The notes below the pieces were generated by a model, which had not been told where the DNA came from, ran no database searches, and was given only the letters and a program-made list of their open reading frames with translations. Position numbers and translations under genes: made by a program. From contig CAZOPV010000025.1 in assembly GCA_964582085.1 (NCBI GenBank), forward strand, positions 1 to 64,000: a stretch of 64,000 bases of DNA, read 5' to 3'. Position 1 is the first letter of the stretch. Each line of letters begins with the position of its first letter. Positions 34,085 to 43,142 of this stretch are shown in pieces. The DNA is from JADGNF01 sp964582085. GTDB lineage: Archaea > Thermoproteota > Bathyarchaeia > Bathyarchaeales > Bathycorpusculaceae.

Positions 34085-36265
34085 ATGAGTGAAAATCGTG
34101 AAGTCCAATTACGCGCAGGCGACGCGCGGCAACGTGATGTTGGGCGCGGCATCGCCCGTATAGATCAAAGAACCATGCAAAAACTTGGTATAAGCGCAGG
34201 TGATGTCATCGAAATCGTTGCAAAGCGCACCACCTCAGCCATCGCATGGCCAGCATATAGTGAAGACCAAAATCGTGACATAATACGTATAGATGGTTAC
34301 ACCCGCAAAAATGCTGGTGCAGCTATTAACGAATACGTTATTGTGCGGGCAGCAAAAGTTAAAACTGCGCTTAGCATAACTTTAGCGCCTGTTGATATGC
34401 GACTTAATGTCGATGAAGATTTCACTAATTTTGTTAAAAACCGTCTCATGGAGCGTACTCTAGTTGAAGGCGACACCACATTAGTTATGATGCTTGGGCA
34501 CGCCATCCCATTTACTGTTAGCAAAACGCGTCCTCACGGCATAGTTAAGGTTACCGCCGAAACAAGGCTCACTATTCTTAATGAACCTGCCCCTGAAGCA
34601 AAAGGTCTTCCGAGAACAACCTATGAAGACATAGGTGGACTTCATGAAGAAATCCAACGTGTGCGTGAAATGGTTGAACTTCCACTAAGACACCCTGAAC
34701 TTTTCCAGCGTTTAGGTATTGAACCTCCAAAGGGAGTCCTTCTTCATGGTCCTCCTGGTTGCGGTAAGACTCTGCTAGCCCGCGCAGTAGCTAATGAATC
34801 TGAAGCAAATTTCTACTCCATAAACGGGCCTGAGATAATGAGCAAATTCTACGGCGAATCTGAAGCTCGTCTCAGAGAAATTTTCCAGCAAGCTCAGCAA
34901 AATGCTCCGAGCATTATATTCATCGACGAACTTGACGCTATAGCACCTAAACGTGAAGAAGTCACAGGTGAAGTTGAACGCCGTGTTGTTGCACAACTTC
35001 TTGCTCTTATGGATGGGCTTTCAGGCAGGGGAAACGTTATAGTGATAGGTGCAACTAATCGACCAGGAGCTTTAGACCAGGCGCTTAGACGTCCAGGCAG
35101 ATTCGACCGAGAAATCGAAATAGCCGTGCCTGATAAACAAGGTAGATATGAAGTTATCCAGATCCACACCCGTGGCATGCCGCTGGCAGAGGATGTTGAC
35201 CTCAAGAAACTAGCCGAGATGACTCATGGCTATACAGGCGCTGATCTGTCCGCTTTATGTAGAGAAACCGCCATGAAAGCTCTCCGACGTTATCTCCCAC
35301 AGATAAATCTAGAAGAAGAACGTATACCGCCGGAAGTACTGGAAAAAATGGAAGTTAAAATGGACGACTTCGTTAATGCATACAAAGAAGTTACCCCCAC
35401 AGCTATGCGGGAGGTGTACATAGAAGTTGCAACAGTGCATTGGAGCGATATAGGTGGTCTAGAACCAGTTAAACAACACTTGCGAGAAGCAGTAGAATGG
35501 CCCATGAAGCAGCCTGAAATATTCAAACGTTTAGGCATAAAACCTCCAAAGGGCATTTTACTTTATGGTCCTCCTGGTTGTGGTAAGACTCTGCTAGCCA
35601 GGGCAGTAGCAACAGAAAGCGACGCTAACTTCATATCCATCAAAGGTCCTGAAGTTTTCAGCAAATGGGTTGGTGAATCTGAAAAAGCTATACGTGAAGT
35701 TTTCCGCAAAGCCCGAATGGCTGCACCCGCAGTGATTTTCTTTGACGAGTTGGATTCTTTGACACCTCAGAGAGGTTCCGCTACAGGTGACAGTGGTGTA
35801 TCAGAACGGGTTATCAGTCAACTGTTAACCGAGATGGACGGCATCTTGTCTTTACAAGATATAGTGGTTGTAGCTGCCACAAATCGGCCCAACTTAATAG
35901 ATCCTGCAATACTGAGGCCTGGTAGATTTGACCGTCTTATTTATGTGCCTGAACCTGACGAGCCAAGCAGGCTACAAATACTGAAGCTGTACACTTCAAA
36001 TATGCCTCTGGCTAAAGACGTAGATTTGAATCAGATTGTTTTAGCTACCAAGTACTATTCAGGTGCCGACCTGGAGAATCTGTGTCGCGAAGCCGCTATG
36101 CATGCTTTACGCCGAGACATAAAAGCCTCAGAAGTTTCTATGAAAGATTTCCAAGATGCTCTAAAAGAAGTTGGTCCTTCCGTTACTCCTGACATGGAAA
36201 AGTGGTACAAGAGCTTCATGCAGCAGGTTCGACAGGTTCAAAAGCCAGCAACACCAGTAGCTTAA
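34085..36265 (+). CDS. cdc48: CDC48/VCP-type AAA ATPase
   Basis: 726 residues. An N-terminal double-psi-barrel domain (about 1-185) is followed by two AAA modules. Walker A is GPPGCGKTLLARAVA in both; Walker B is IIFIDELDAIAPKR in D1 and VIFFDELDSLTPQR in D2. Second-region-of-homology segments end in RRPGRFDRE and LRPGRFDRL. The hexamer unfolds or extracts proteins for the proteasome. It is distinct from CdvC/Vps4, which has one AAA module and an MIT domain. Followed after 15 bases by a small winged-helix-like gene. Confidence 0.95.
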   Translation: MSENREVQLRAGDARQRDVGRGIARIDQRTMQKLGISAGDVIEIVAKRTTSAIAWPAYSEDQNRDIIRIDGYTRKNAGAAINEYVIVRAAKVKTALSITLAPVDMRLNVDEDFTNFVKNRLMERTLVEGDTTLVMMLGHAIPFTVSKTRPHGIVKVTAETRLTILNEPAPEAKGLPRTTYEDIGGLHEEIQRVREMVELPLRHPELFQRLGIEPPKGVLLHGPPGCGKTLLARAVANESEANFYSINGPEIMSKFYGESEARLREIFQQAQQNAPSIIFIDELDAIAPKREEVTGEVERRVVAQLLALMDGLSGRGNVIVIGATNRPGALDQALRRPGRFDREIEIAVPDKQGRYEVIQIHTRGMPLAEDVDLKKLAEMTHGYTGADLSALCRETAMKALRRYLPQINLEEERIPPEVLEKMEVKMDDFVNAYKEVTPTAMREVYIEVATVHWSDIGGLEPVKQHLREAVEWPMKQPEIFKRLGIKPPKGILLYGPPGCGKTLLARAVATESDANFISIKGPEVFSKWVGESEKAIREVFRKARMAAPAVIFFDELDSLTPQRGSATGDSGVSERVISQLLTEMDGILSLQDIVVVAATNRPNLIDPAILRPGRFDRLIYVPEPDEPSRLQILKLYTSNMPLAKDVDLNQIVLATKYYSGADLENLCREAAMHALRRDIKASEVSMKDFQDALKEVGPSVTPDMEKWYKSFMQQVRQVQKPATPVA

Positions 36266-36280
36266 CGGAGCAAAAACATA

Positions 36281-36514
36281 GTGCCAATACCTACAAAAAC
36301 TTGGAAAACTCGTCCTACATATTTCGTCTTACTTGAGACGCTATCAAAAAAAGGCGATATGAATGAAACCGACTTGTTCAACGCCTTGCAAGAAGAATTT
36401 GAAGACTTGGGCTACAAAGACTTCAATCAGCTCTTGCTAAACTTGGAAGTGGCAGGCAAAATTCGCACAACTTCCTTGGCGCGCGGGAAAAAGCGTGTCG
36501 GACTCGTTCAGTAA
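36281..36514 (+). CDS. Small conserved archaeal protein, winged-helix-like
   Basis: 77 residues, GTG start, 15 bases after cdc48. It has RPTYFVLLETLSKKGDMNETDLFNALQEEFEDLGYKDFNQLLLNLEVAGKI, which reads as a small winged helix or helical bundle, then a basic tail with ARGKKRVGLV. No named family is recognised. Its place between cdc48 and the flavoprotein gene suggests co-transcription. Confidence 0.6.
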   Translation: MPIPTKTWKTRPTYFVLLETLSKKGDMNETDLFNALQEEFEDLGYKDFNQLLLNLEVAGKIRTTSLARGKKRVGLVQ

Positions 36515-36534
36515 CCTCTTTTTATGCAAGGGAG

Positions 36535-37764
36535 GTGAATCGTCTGCAGAGTGCCGTCGTTATTGTCGGTGGCGGACCTGCAGGCTCTTCTGCTGCCTAT
36601 GAACTTGCTAAAAGAGGTATTGCTGTTTCTGTTTTTGAAGAGCACTCGCAGGTAGGGGTCCCTTCTCATTGTGCAGGTCACTTAAGTATAAAGAGCCTGA
36701 AAAAATTAGGGCTGTATCCTTTGCCAAAAAATGTTCTGGAAAACGAGTTTTCAGGAGCCAACTTTTATTCGCCAAACGGTACCAAATTTGCCGTTTGTCT
36801 TTCTAAACCTGTGACTTGCACTGTTAACCGAGAGTTATTTGACAAATATTTAGCAGATAAAGCACAGACTATGGGCGCAAAATATTTTCTGGGTTCCCGT
36901 GTTTCTTCCCTTATAATTGAAGACGCATACGTCAAAGGGATTTGTGTAACTAAACGCAAGCAGTTGGAAGAGAGGGTGCCAGCAAGAATTGTAATTGATT
37001 CAGAAGGTATTTCAGCGCGACTCCTGAGACAAACTGGTTTACCCCTGTTTAGTCGTAATAGTTTGGTCTATGCTGTAGAGGCTGAAGTGGACAATGTTCA
37101 TAATGTGGAAGAGCACGCTGTTGAAGTTTATGTGGGTAATTATTATGCGCCTGGCTTTTACGCTTGGCTTATTCCACGGTTGGATGGAACAGCAAAACTT
37201 GGCTTAGCTGTAAAAAAGGGTAATCCAAAAGATTTTTTACAGAGGCTATTTAGTAAGCATCCTGTGGCTTCAAAGCAACTGAGCAGTGCAAAGATTTTGC
37301 GCATAAATTTTCACGCAATACCTCTCGGTGGTCCACTTAAGAATATTTATGAGAATGGCTTTTTAGCGGTTGGTGATTGTGCTTCACAAGTGAAACCCAC
37401 GACGGGCGGCGGCGTTATTTTTGGTGTAAGCTGTGCAAGGATTGCTGCTGAAGTTGTAATTCAAGCTTTAAATATGGGTGATGTCTCCGCATCTTCCTTA
37501 CAATCATACATGAAGCGTGTACAAAACGCATTCGCGTTTGATTCTCAGATAATGTTGAGGCTTCGCAATTTTTTCAACAAACTTTCCGATGATCAATTAG
37601 ATAAAGCTTTGCGCTTTGCTGCAAAAACAGGTTTAGCCTCTGCCTTAAGAAATATAGAGGAAATTGACTTTCAGGGGCGCACTTTGTTTAGTCTGTTGAA
37701 TAAACCCTCAGCTTATGCTACTTTAGTTTATCTTACTTGCCTGTATATGTCTGCAAACGCTTAA
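36535..37764 (+). CDS. Geranylgeranyl reductase family flavoprotein
   Basis: 409 residues. The FAD-binding motif VVIVGGGPAGSSAAYELAKRG opens the protein; VPSHCAGHLS and FLAVGDCASQVKPTTGGGVIFG are typical of the archaeal geranylgeranyl reductase (GGR) group. GGR saturates the double bonds of archaeal lipid chains. Related members act on other isoprenoids, so the exact substrate is not certain. The start is unusual: the GTG at 36535 overlaps its own Shine-Dalgarno-like GGGAGGT, while a CTG at 36544 lies at ideal spacing. Confidence 0.8.
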   Translation: MNRLQSAVVIVGGGPAGSSAAYELAKRGIAVSVFEEHSQVGVPSHCAGHLSIKSLKKLGLYPLPKNVLENEFSGANFYSPNGTKFAVCLSKPVTCTVNRELFDKYLADKAQTMGAKYFLGSRVSSLIIEDAYVKGICVTKRKQLEERVPARIVIDSEGISARLLRQTGLPLFSRNSLVYAVEAEVDNVHNVEEHAVEVYVGNYYAPGFYAWLIPRLDGTAKLGLAVKKGNPKDFLQRLFSKHPVASKQLSSAKILRINFHAIPLGGPLKNIYENGFLAVGDCASQVKPTTGGGVIFGVSCARIAAEVVIQALNMGDVSASSLQSYMKRVQNAFAFDSQIMLRLRNFFNKLSDDQLDKALRFAAKTGLASALRNIEEIDFQGRTLFSLLNKPSAYATLVYLTCLYMSANA

Positions 37765-37806
37765 AACATTGAAAAACCAAACATAGCGGCTGGGAGGCAA
37801 TAGCGA

Positions 37807-38169
37807 ATGGGTGACTTCGAGTACAAGCAGGTTCTTGTGTTTCGTGCGGATCTTAAAATGAGTAAGGGTAAAATTGCGGCACAAGCTGGGCACGCCGCTG
37901 TTTCTGCCGCTCAAGTTGCTTATAGGCTCAATAAGAAATGGTGGGAAGCTTGGTTTAATGAGGGTCAACGCAAAATAGCTGTTAAAGTTCCCACCTGGAA
38001 AGAGCTTGGGGAACTGGATGCCGCAGCAGATGAAATGGGGTTGCCTCATTCTTTGATTGTCGACAAAGGGTTGACGGAAGTTCCTGAAGGTACAGTGACC
38101 TGCTTAGGTATCGGTCCCGCACCTGAAGCGAAAATTGACAAGTTGACGGGCAAGTTGCCTTTGCTTTAG
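37807..38169 (+). CDS. pth2: Peptidyl-tRNA hydrolase 2
   Basis: 120 residues. The core KQVLVFRADLKMSKGKIAAQAGHAAVSA and TCLGIGPAPEAKIDKLTGKLPLL is diagnostic for archaeal/eukaryotic Pth2. It releases tRNA from stalled peptidyl-tRNA. truD begins 20 bases downstream, forming a tRNA-related operon. Confidence 0.93.
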   Translation: MGDFEYKQVLVFRADLKMSKGKIAAQAGHAAVSAAQVAYRLNKKWWEAWFNEGQRKIAVKVPTWKELGELDAAADEMGLPHSLIVDKGLTEVPEGTVTCLGIGPAPEAKIDKLTGKLPLL

Positions 38170-38189
38170 AGATTGAAGGTTTTCAAGAT

Positions 38190-39563
38190 TTGTTGGTTCC
38201 AAAAATTGATCAGAAAATAGGTATAGAGGTTTATGTTACTACCACCTCAGGTATCGGTGGTTCCATTCGACGTAATTTAGATGATTTTGTGGTTGAAGAA
38301 GTTTTGGTGGATAACTCCAAAGCTACAATAGCTGCAACTGAAAATAAATTACCCCTAGGTGCTACAGAGTTTAAGCAGAATTTTTTGCTGTGCGTGTTGG
38401 TTAAGCGAAACTGGGATACTTTAATTGCAGTTAAGAACGTGGCAAAAAAATTAGGTGTTGAACCATCACGGATACAAATTGCAGGGATAAAGGACGCCAA
38501 AGCTGTTACTGCACAACACCTGACAATAGAAGGTGTTTCAGTTGAAGAAGCCTCAAAAGTTAAGTTTAAAGATTTGAAATTGTTGCCTGTTGGATATTTT
38601 CATGAGCCATTATCAGCTTATTTTTTGTTAGGTAACAGTTTTACCATACTCATAAGAGGCATTAGTCACTCAAAGTCTAACACAGAGAATCGTATTAAAA
38701 TGGTCATTTCTGAAATAGAGAAAATAGGTGGTATTCCTAACTTTTATGGGCACCAACGTTTCGGCACGACTCGTGCCATAACTCATCTTGTAGGTAAAGC
38801 TTTAGTGCAAGATGATCTTCAAAAAGCAGCTATGCTTTTTTTAGCAAACCCCAGTTTTGATGAACATCCTCTGTCTAGGCAAGCTCGTGCTGATTTGCAA
38901 AGTAGCCAAAACTTCAACCAGGCTTTGCAGAGTTTTCCTGTGCAACTTCGTTATGAGCGTATTATGCTTTCATATTTAGTTGAGCATCCAACCGATTTTG
39001 TGGGCGCGTTTAGGCGATTGCCGCTCAAACTCCGTATGCTTTTTGTGCAGGCTTACCAGTCTTTTTTATTCAACCGTTTTTTGAGTGCTCGAATAAAATG
39101 TGGTTTACCGCTTATTGAGGCGGAACCTGGTGATTATGTAGTAAATGTCGAGAGGTCTGGGCTACCAATGGTGAAAAGTGGCAGAGTTGTTGATACCGCG
39201 TCTTTAAAGTCTATTAACGACCTAATTAAGTTGGGTAAAATGCGGTTGGCTTTGCCCTTAATCGGTTTTAAACAGAAGCTTTCACATGGGAAAAGTGGTG
39301 AGTTGCAGACGCAGATTTTAGAGGAGGAAGGCGTTGAACTGAAGAACTTTAGAGTTGATTCTTTACCCGAAGTCAACTCAAAAGGCGAGCTACGTGTTGC
39401 TGTTTCTCCCGTGAATTTCTTCAGTGCTCAAGTTACCGTTGATGCTGTTGATGCGAAGAGACAGCAAGCAAATTTGGAGTTTATGTTGTTGCGAGGTTCT
39501 TATGCAACTGTACTTCTTAGGGAGATAATGAAGACGCGAAATCCTATAAGCGCAGGTTTTTAA
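38190..39563 (+). CDS. truD: tRNA pseudouridine synthase D
   Basis: 457 residues, TTG start. It contains IAGIKDAKAVTAQHLTIEG with catalytic Asp102, and GGIPNFYGHQRFGTTRAITHLVGKAL, the TruD NYYGxQRFG motif. A TRUD insertion domain occupies the middle. It modifies U13 of tRNA (U35 in the eukaryotic Pus7 counterparts). It converges with nadM (6-base gap). Confidence 0.9.
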   Translation: MLVPKIDQKIGIEVYVTTTSGIGGSIRRNLDDFVVEEVLVDNSKATIAATENKLPLGATEFKQNFLLCVLVKRNWDTLIAVKNVAKKLGVEPSRIQIAGIKDAKAVTAQHLTIEGVSVEEASKVKFKDLKLLPVGYFHEPLSAYFLLGNSFTILIRGISHSKSNTENRIKMVISEIEKIGGIPNFYGHQRFGTTRAITHLVGKALVQDDLQKAAMLFLANPSFDEHPLSRQARADLQSSQNFNQALQSFPVQLRYERIMLSYLVEHPTDFVGAFRRLPLKLRMLFVQAYQSFLFNRFLSARIKCGLPLIEAEPGDYVVNVERSGLPMVKSGRVVDTASLKSINDLIKLGKMRLALPLIGFKQKLSHGKSGELQTQILEEEGVELKNFRVDSLPEVNSKGELRVAVSPVNFFSAQVTVDAVDAKRQQANLEFMLLRGSYATVLLREIMKTRNPISAGF

Positions 39564-39569
39564 TTTCGT

Positions 39570-40094
39570 TCAAATTTTATCTGTCCGATGTAGGTCACGA
39601 ACTCTATTTATGCCGTCGATTCCCATAATGAAGTCGGCTACACTTTTTGGTACGAGTGTTCGCCAGTTTTCATCTGCTATTATTCTTTCGCGAACTGTTG
39701 TTGACGAGTAAATTTGTCTCTCAAACAAGGGAATGTTTTTCACTTTGTATCCTGCCTCCATAAAAAGTCTTCTCGTCAGTGGTTCATTAGAGTAAACGAT
39801 TTGGAACTTTGGAGTGTAACCTTCAACAGCGGAGACCCACATCATATGTAGGTGTACATCTGGGACAGGCACAACCCATACTCTCGTAAAATCTACGTTG
39901 GCTTCTTCTAGGGCGTTTCGAATCATAACGAGTCTTTCGCCAGCCGTGAAAGGATTGTGAATGTTGTGACTATATTGAGCGCTACCTATGACTATTACAA
40001 TTTCTTCCACCTCTTTTAGGACACTTTGGATGGCATCTAAATGCCCGAGATGGAATGGTTGGAATCTGCCAACATAAAGACCTCTTGTGGGCAT
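39570..40094 (-). CDS. nadM: Nicotinamide-nucleotide adenylyltransferase
   Basis: 174 residues. The N-terminal GLYVGRFQPFHLGHLDAI contains the HxGH motif (H15, H18), and IYSSTTVRERI is the ISSTxIR-like motif. It makes NAD from NMN and ATP. Length and motifs are typical of archaeal NadM. Aspartate dehydrogenase at 62.7 kb acts at the start of the same pathway. Confidence 0.92.
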   Translation of the reverse strand: MPTRGLYVGRFQPFHLGHLDAIQSVLKEVEEIVIVIGSAQYSHNIHNPFTAGERLVMIRNALEEANVDFTRVWVVPVPDVHLHMMWVSAVEGYTPKFQIVYSNEPLTRRLFMEAGYKVKNIPLFERQIYSSTTVRERIIADENWRTLVPKSVADFIMGIDGINRVRDLHRTDKI

Positions 40095-40136
40095 AATTTA
40101 CACCTAATAGCTTTTGGTGGATTGTGGATGCTTTTA

Positions 40137-41441
40137 TCATTTACGATTAAATCTTAAATTTGCTTCTTTTTGCCTTTCATTTTTAATGTTTTTCCTTATA
40201 TAATGGTAGACTGCACCCATTGCTAAAAATACAATTCCTGCTACCCAAGCAGGTGTTGCAATGGCGTAGACAGCAATAATTAGAATTAGGCATGTGCATA
40301 ATCCAAGGGTGGGAAAAATTTTTGGGTACAACCGTTTTTCTTTTTTTAGTTTGAGTGCAGAGAGATTGGCAAAACAATAAGTAAACAGAAGCGCAAATGT
40401 GCTAACTGCAACAACTTCTGTGAGATCTGCGAAAAGAACCAATAGCGCGGTTATTATGCCTACAATCCAAATTGAAACATGGGGAGTGCCGAACCGTTTG
40501 TGTATCTTACACATCAAACTTGGTAGGTCTTTTTGTCTAGCCATAGAAAATGCCATGCGTGAAACCCCTAGAACTGCAGTTAACAGAACGCTAGACGTTG
40601 CAACTAAGCCGCCTATTGAAATTATTTGTTGTACCCACGAGTTCCCTGTAGCTCCTATAGCCAATGTTAAGGGCGAAGTTGATTCTTTTAGACTGTTTGA
40701 CCCAATAAGACCAACTGCAACGAGACCAACAAATACGTAAATTATGGTGGAGATTACAAGAGACAAGAGGATGGCTTTTGGCACGGTTTTCTTGGCATTT
40801 TTAACTTCTTCGCCGATGACTGCGGCTCTAGCGAACCCGCCATAAGCGAAGAACATGAAATAGGCGCCAAATAACACACCTTTCTGTAATGGAAGAAACG
40901 GCTCAAGGTTTGTTGGTTTGATGAAAAACATTCCGTAAATTATGAAGAGACATAGAATCAGAATTTTGATTAAGACTAGAATATTGTTTAGTAGAGCTGA
41001 TCTACGGACTCCTACGTAGTTAAGGGCTGTGAAAGCTAAACAGACAATCGCTGCTAAGATATTAGGAGGCATAACAGGTAGAGCTTCTGTGAAATAGTAT
41101 GCAAAGCCCAAGCTAACCGCTGCGCCTCCAAAGGTGTTACTGATTATCCACATCCAACCTGCAAGAAACCCTGCGAATGGTGACACTAGTCGTCTAGTAT
41201 ATTCGTACACACTACCTTCGACGGGCAACCATGCTGACAATTCAGCAAAACTCAATGCGGTAAGTGACGCAACTGCGGCGGCGAGTAACATAGAGATCAC
41301 AACTGCTGAACCTGCTAGTCCTGCTACAATACCTGTGACGACGAATATACCGCCTCCGATTATTGCTCCAATGCTTATGGCCGTCGCATCCCACAAACTT
41401 AGTTCCTGTTTTAGGCGTCTTGACTCATCATTGTTTGTCAT
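40137..41441 (-). CDS. APC-family amino acid permease
   Basis: About 434 residues from the ATG at 41441 (an ATG at 41489 is also possible). About 12 membrane helices; the first begins LWDATAISIGAIIGGGIFVVTG, the APC signature for substrate binding in the broken helix 1. YFMFFAYGGFARAAVIGEEVKNAKKTVPKAI is the second conserved region. Substrate is probably an amino acid; it cannot be narrowed. Confidence 0.82.
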   Translation of the reverse strand: MTNNDESRRLKQELSLWDATAISIGAIIGGGIFVVTGIVAGLAGSAVVISMLLAAAVASLTALSFAELSAWLPVEGSVYEYTRRLVSPFAGFLAGWMWIISNTFGGAAVSLGFAYYFTEALPVMPPNILAAIVCLAFTALNYVGVRRSALLNNILVLIKILILCLFIIYGMFFIKPTNLEPFLPLQKGVLFGAYFMFFAYGGFARAAVIGEEVKNAKKTVPKAILLSLVISTIIYVFVGLVAVGLIGSNSLKESTSPLTLAIGATGNSWVQQIISIGGLVATSSVLLTAVLGVSRMAFSMARQKDLPSLMCKIHKRFGTPHVSIWIVGIITALLVLFADLTEVVAVSTFALLFTYCFANLSALKLKKEKRLYPKIFPTLGLCTCLILIIAVYAIATPAWVAGIVFLAMGAVYHYIRKNIKNERQKEANLRFNRK

Positions 41442-41489
41442 GTAATCACGAGTAAAGAATCTGGGATAAATTGTCTCCCCGTCGTTCAT

Positions 41490-42131
41490 ATTAAAACTTA
41501 ACTCAGCTTTTGCTTGTTTAACATTTTAACGTTAAGATTGAGATCACAAAATTGGCCCCTTAAAAATAACTGCTGTTTAATCTACCTGGTGGTTGGCAAT
41601 GGAGTCTGAAGCCTCTAAAGAAGACTATTCCTGTGAAACCTCCTTTTGACTATCTGCGATGGATGCCTAAGAGGTTGTATCGGTGATGAGCGTTTGGCAC
41701 TAGCTTTTGGATTATGTTGTAAGCTTATGCCTCTAAAACTTTTATGTGACTTCTCCCACCAGCGTCCGACGATGTCCTGTCGGCTACTATGTGTAAACCA
41801 AGCTTTTTAGAGTTGAATGGATGTTTTTAGGTGCTATGTTAGGTATGCGTTTTTATAGTCTTCTAAGTCTAAAAGAATAGACAAAACTTGATTGCTTTGA
41901 TACGTCCACAGCTTTTATTTATTACTTTTTTACGCTCTTTTTGGACTAACTGTTTTGTTGACTATAAGCTTGTTCACATGTTTCAATTGTGATGAGAAAT
42001 CGCCCAACTAGATTTAACATTATGTCCCCCGTCTCTGCTCCAACTATGAAGACGCCACCGTAATGCAATAACTTTTTTAGGTTTCAACTTTACACTTATC
42101 GCGGTGTATCAAAACGTCATCAACAACCAAC
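41490..42131. other. Long gene-poor gap before the nucleotidyltransferase trio
   Basis: About 640 bases with no convincing gene. It contains a hairpin CCGAC-GATGTCCT-GTCGG at about 41768-41785, a 16-codon ORF beginning MESEASKEDY near 41600, and two TGATGA sequences without matching CTGA boxes. A promoter for the downstream gene is expected near 42090. Confidence 0.4.
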
Positions 42132-43142
42132 TGGTTCCCCACGGACGGAGACACTTTTGTAACAAAAGAAGGTTTAATTTTCAACACACTCGGCTATGAA
42201 CATCCTCAAGGAACCGTTTTTGCATTTCTCAAATACATCCCTGCAGAGTACCAATCGCTCTTTAATGTGGAGATGCTGGAGCGCACTTGGACTTTCGATG
42301 GAACGCAACTTTTCCGCGCAGAGAAACTCTACACAGCAGAGAATTACAAGTCTTTCGTGGAGACTTTTCGCAAAAACTTCCCCGACTACCTATATTATTG
42401 CCATCTGCGACACAAAGAACTCATCAGTGCTCCTATCAACCGTATAGAAAAAGTTTTCATACCAAAAGAACGTCTCCAAGCCTTAATTAAATTAGAGAAA
42501 CGTGATCGCATCCAAACGTTAGCGTTGGATTTAATTGAACTAATCTCTAAAGAGTCAAACGTCAGTATGCAAGACCTAGGCATACACGGCTCCATAGCTT
42601 TAGGTATGCACAGCGAAGAAAGTGACATAGACTTTGTAGTTTTAGGCTCCAAAAACTTCCGTAAAGTCGAAGCCACAATCGACCGTCTTGTTGAGGCAGG
42701 AACCATGCGCTATCTGTTCAGCAATCGTCTAGATAGAGCACGAAAGTTCAAGGGCAAATACAAAGACAAAATCTGGATGTACACTGCCACTCGAAAGCCT
42801 GAAGAGCTTCCTCCACCCTACGGCACTTTGCGGTTTTCCGTTATGCACCCCGTGAAGTTCGAATGTACAATAACCGATGACTCTGAAGCTATTTTTCGCC
42901 CAGCTGTATACAAATTCACCAACTATAAACCTTCAGATAAAAAATCCGAGCTTCCCACTGATCGCATACCTACATCCATACTATCTAATATCGGGTGTTA
43001 CCGAAATGTCGCGCGCAACGGCGACCGAGTTAAAGTTTCAGGTGTTCTAGAGCGGGTGGAATCAAACAAGACAGGTGAAGTATTCTACCAAGTTGTTGTG
43101 GGTACTGCGACTACGGAGGAAGAATACGTTTGTCCTTTGTGA
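42132..43142 (+). CDS. Large polymerase-beta-type nucleotidyltransferase, paralogue 1 (start unclear)
   Basis: The NTase motif GIHGSIALGMHSEESDIDFVVLG (GS...DxD) lies in the middle. Before it is a 130-residue domain with VTKEGLIFNTLGYEHP and FAFLKYIPAEYQ; after it is a C-terminal domain with VKVSGVLERVE, resembling an OB fold. Alignment with paralogue 2 shows the protein must begin near 42132, but that frame has no ATG, GTG or TTG before the GTG at 42264. The coordinate is therefore a homology-based limit. A frameshift, mutated start or unusual start codon is possible. It overlaps the next gene by GTGA. Function of the family is unknown. Confidence 0.7.
   Translation, partial: WFPTDGDTFVTKEGLIFNTLGYEHPQGTVFAFLKYIPAEYQSLFNVEMLERTWTFDGTQLFRAEKLYTAENYKSFVETFRKNFPDYLYYCHLRHKELISAPINRIEKVFIPKERLQALIKLEKRDRIQTLALDLIELISKESNVSMQDLGIHGSIALGMHSEESDIDFVVLGSKNFRKVEATIDRLVEAGTMRYLFSNRLDRARKFKGKYKDKIWMYTATRKPEELPPPYGTLRFSVMHPVKFECTITDDSEAIFRPAVYKFTNYKPSDKKSELPTDRIPTSILSNIGCYRNVARNGDRVKVSGVLERVESNKTGEVFYQVVVGTATTEEEYVCPL

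Noticed and set aside
34085..36265. CdvC/Vps4 partner for the CdvB protein
   Set aside because: Two AAA modules and a double-psi barrel show it is CDC48, not a single-module MIT-domain ATPase.
41683..42000. TGATGA sequences suggesting C/D-box RNAs
   Set aside because: No CTGA D boxes at suitable distance, so the C/D pattern is incomplete.
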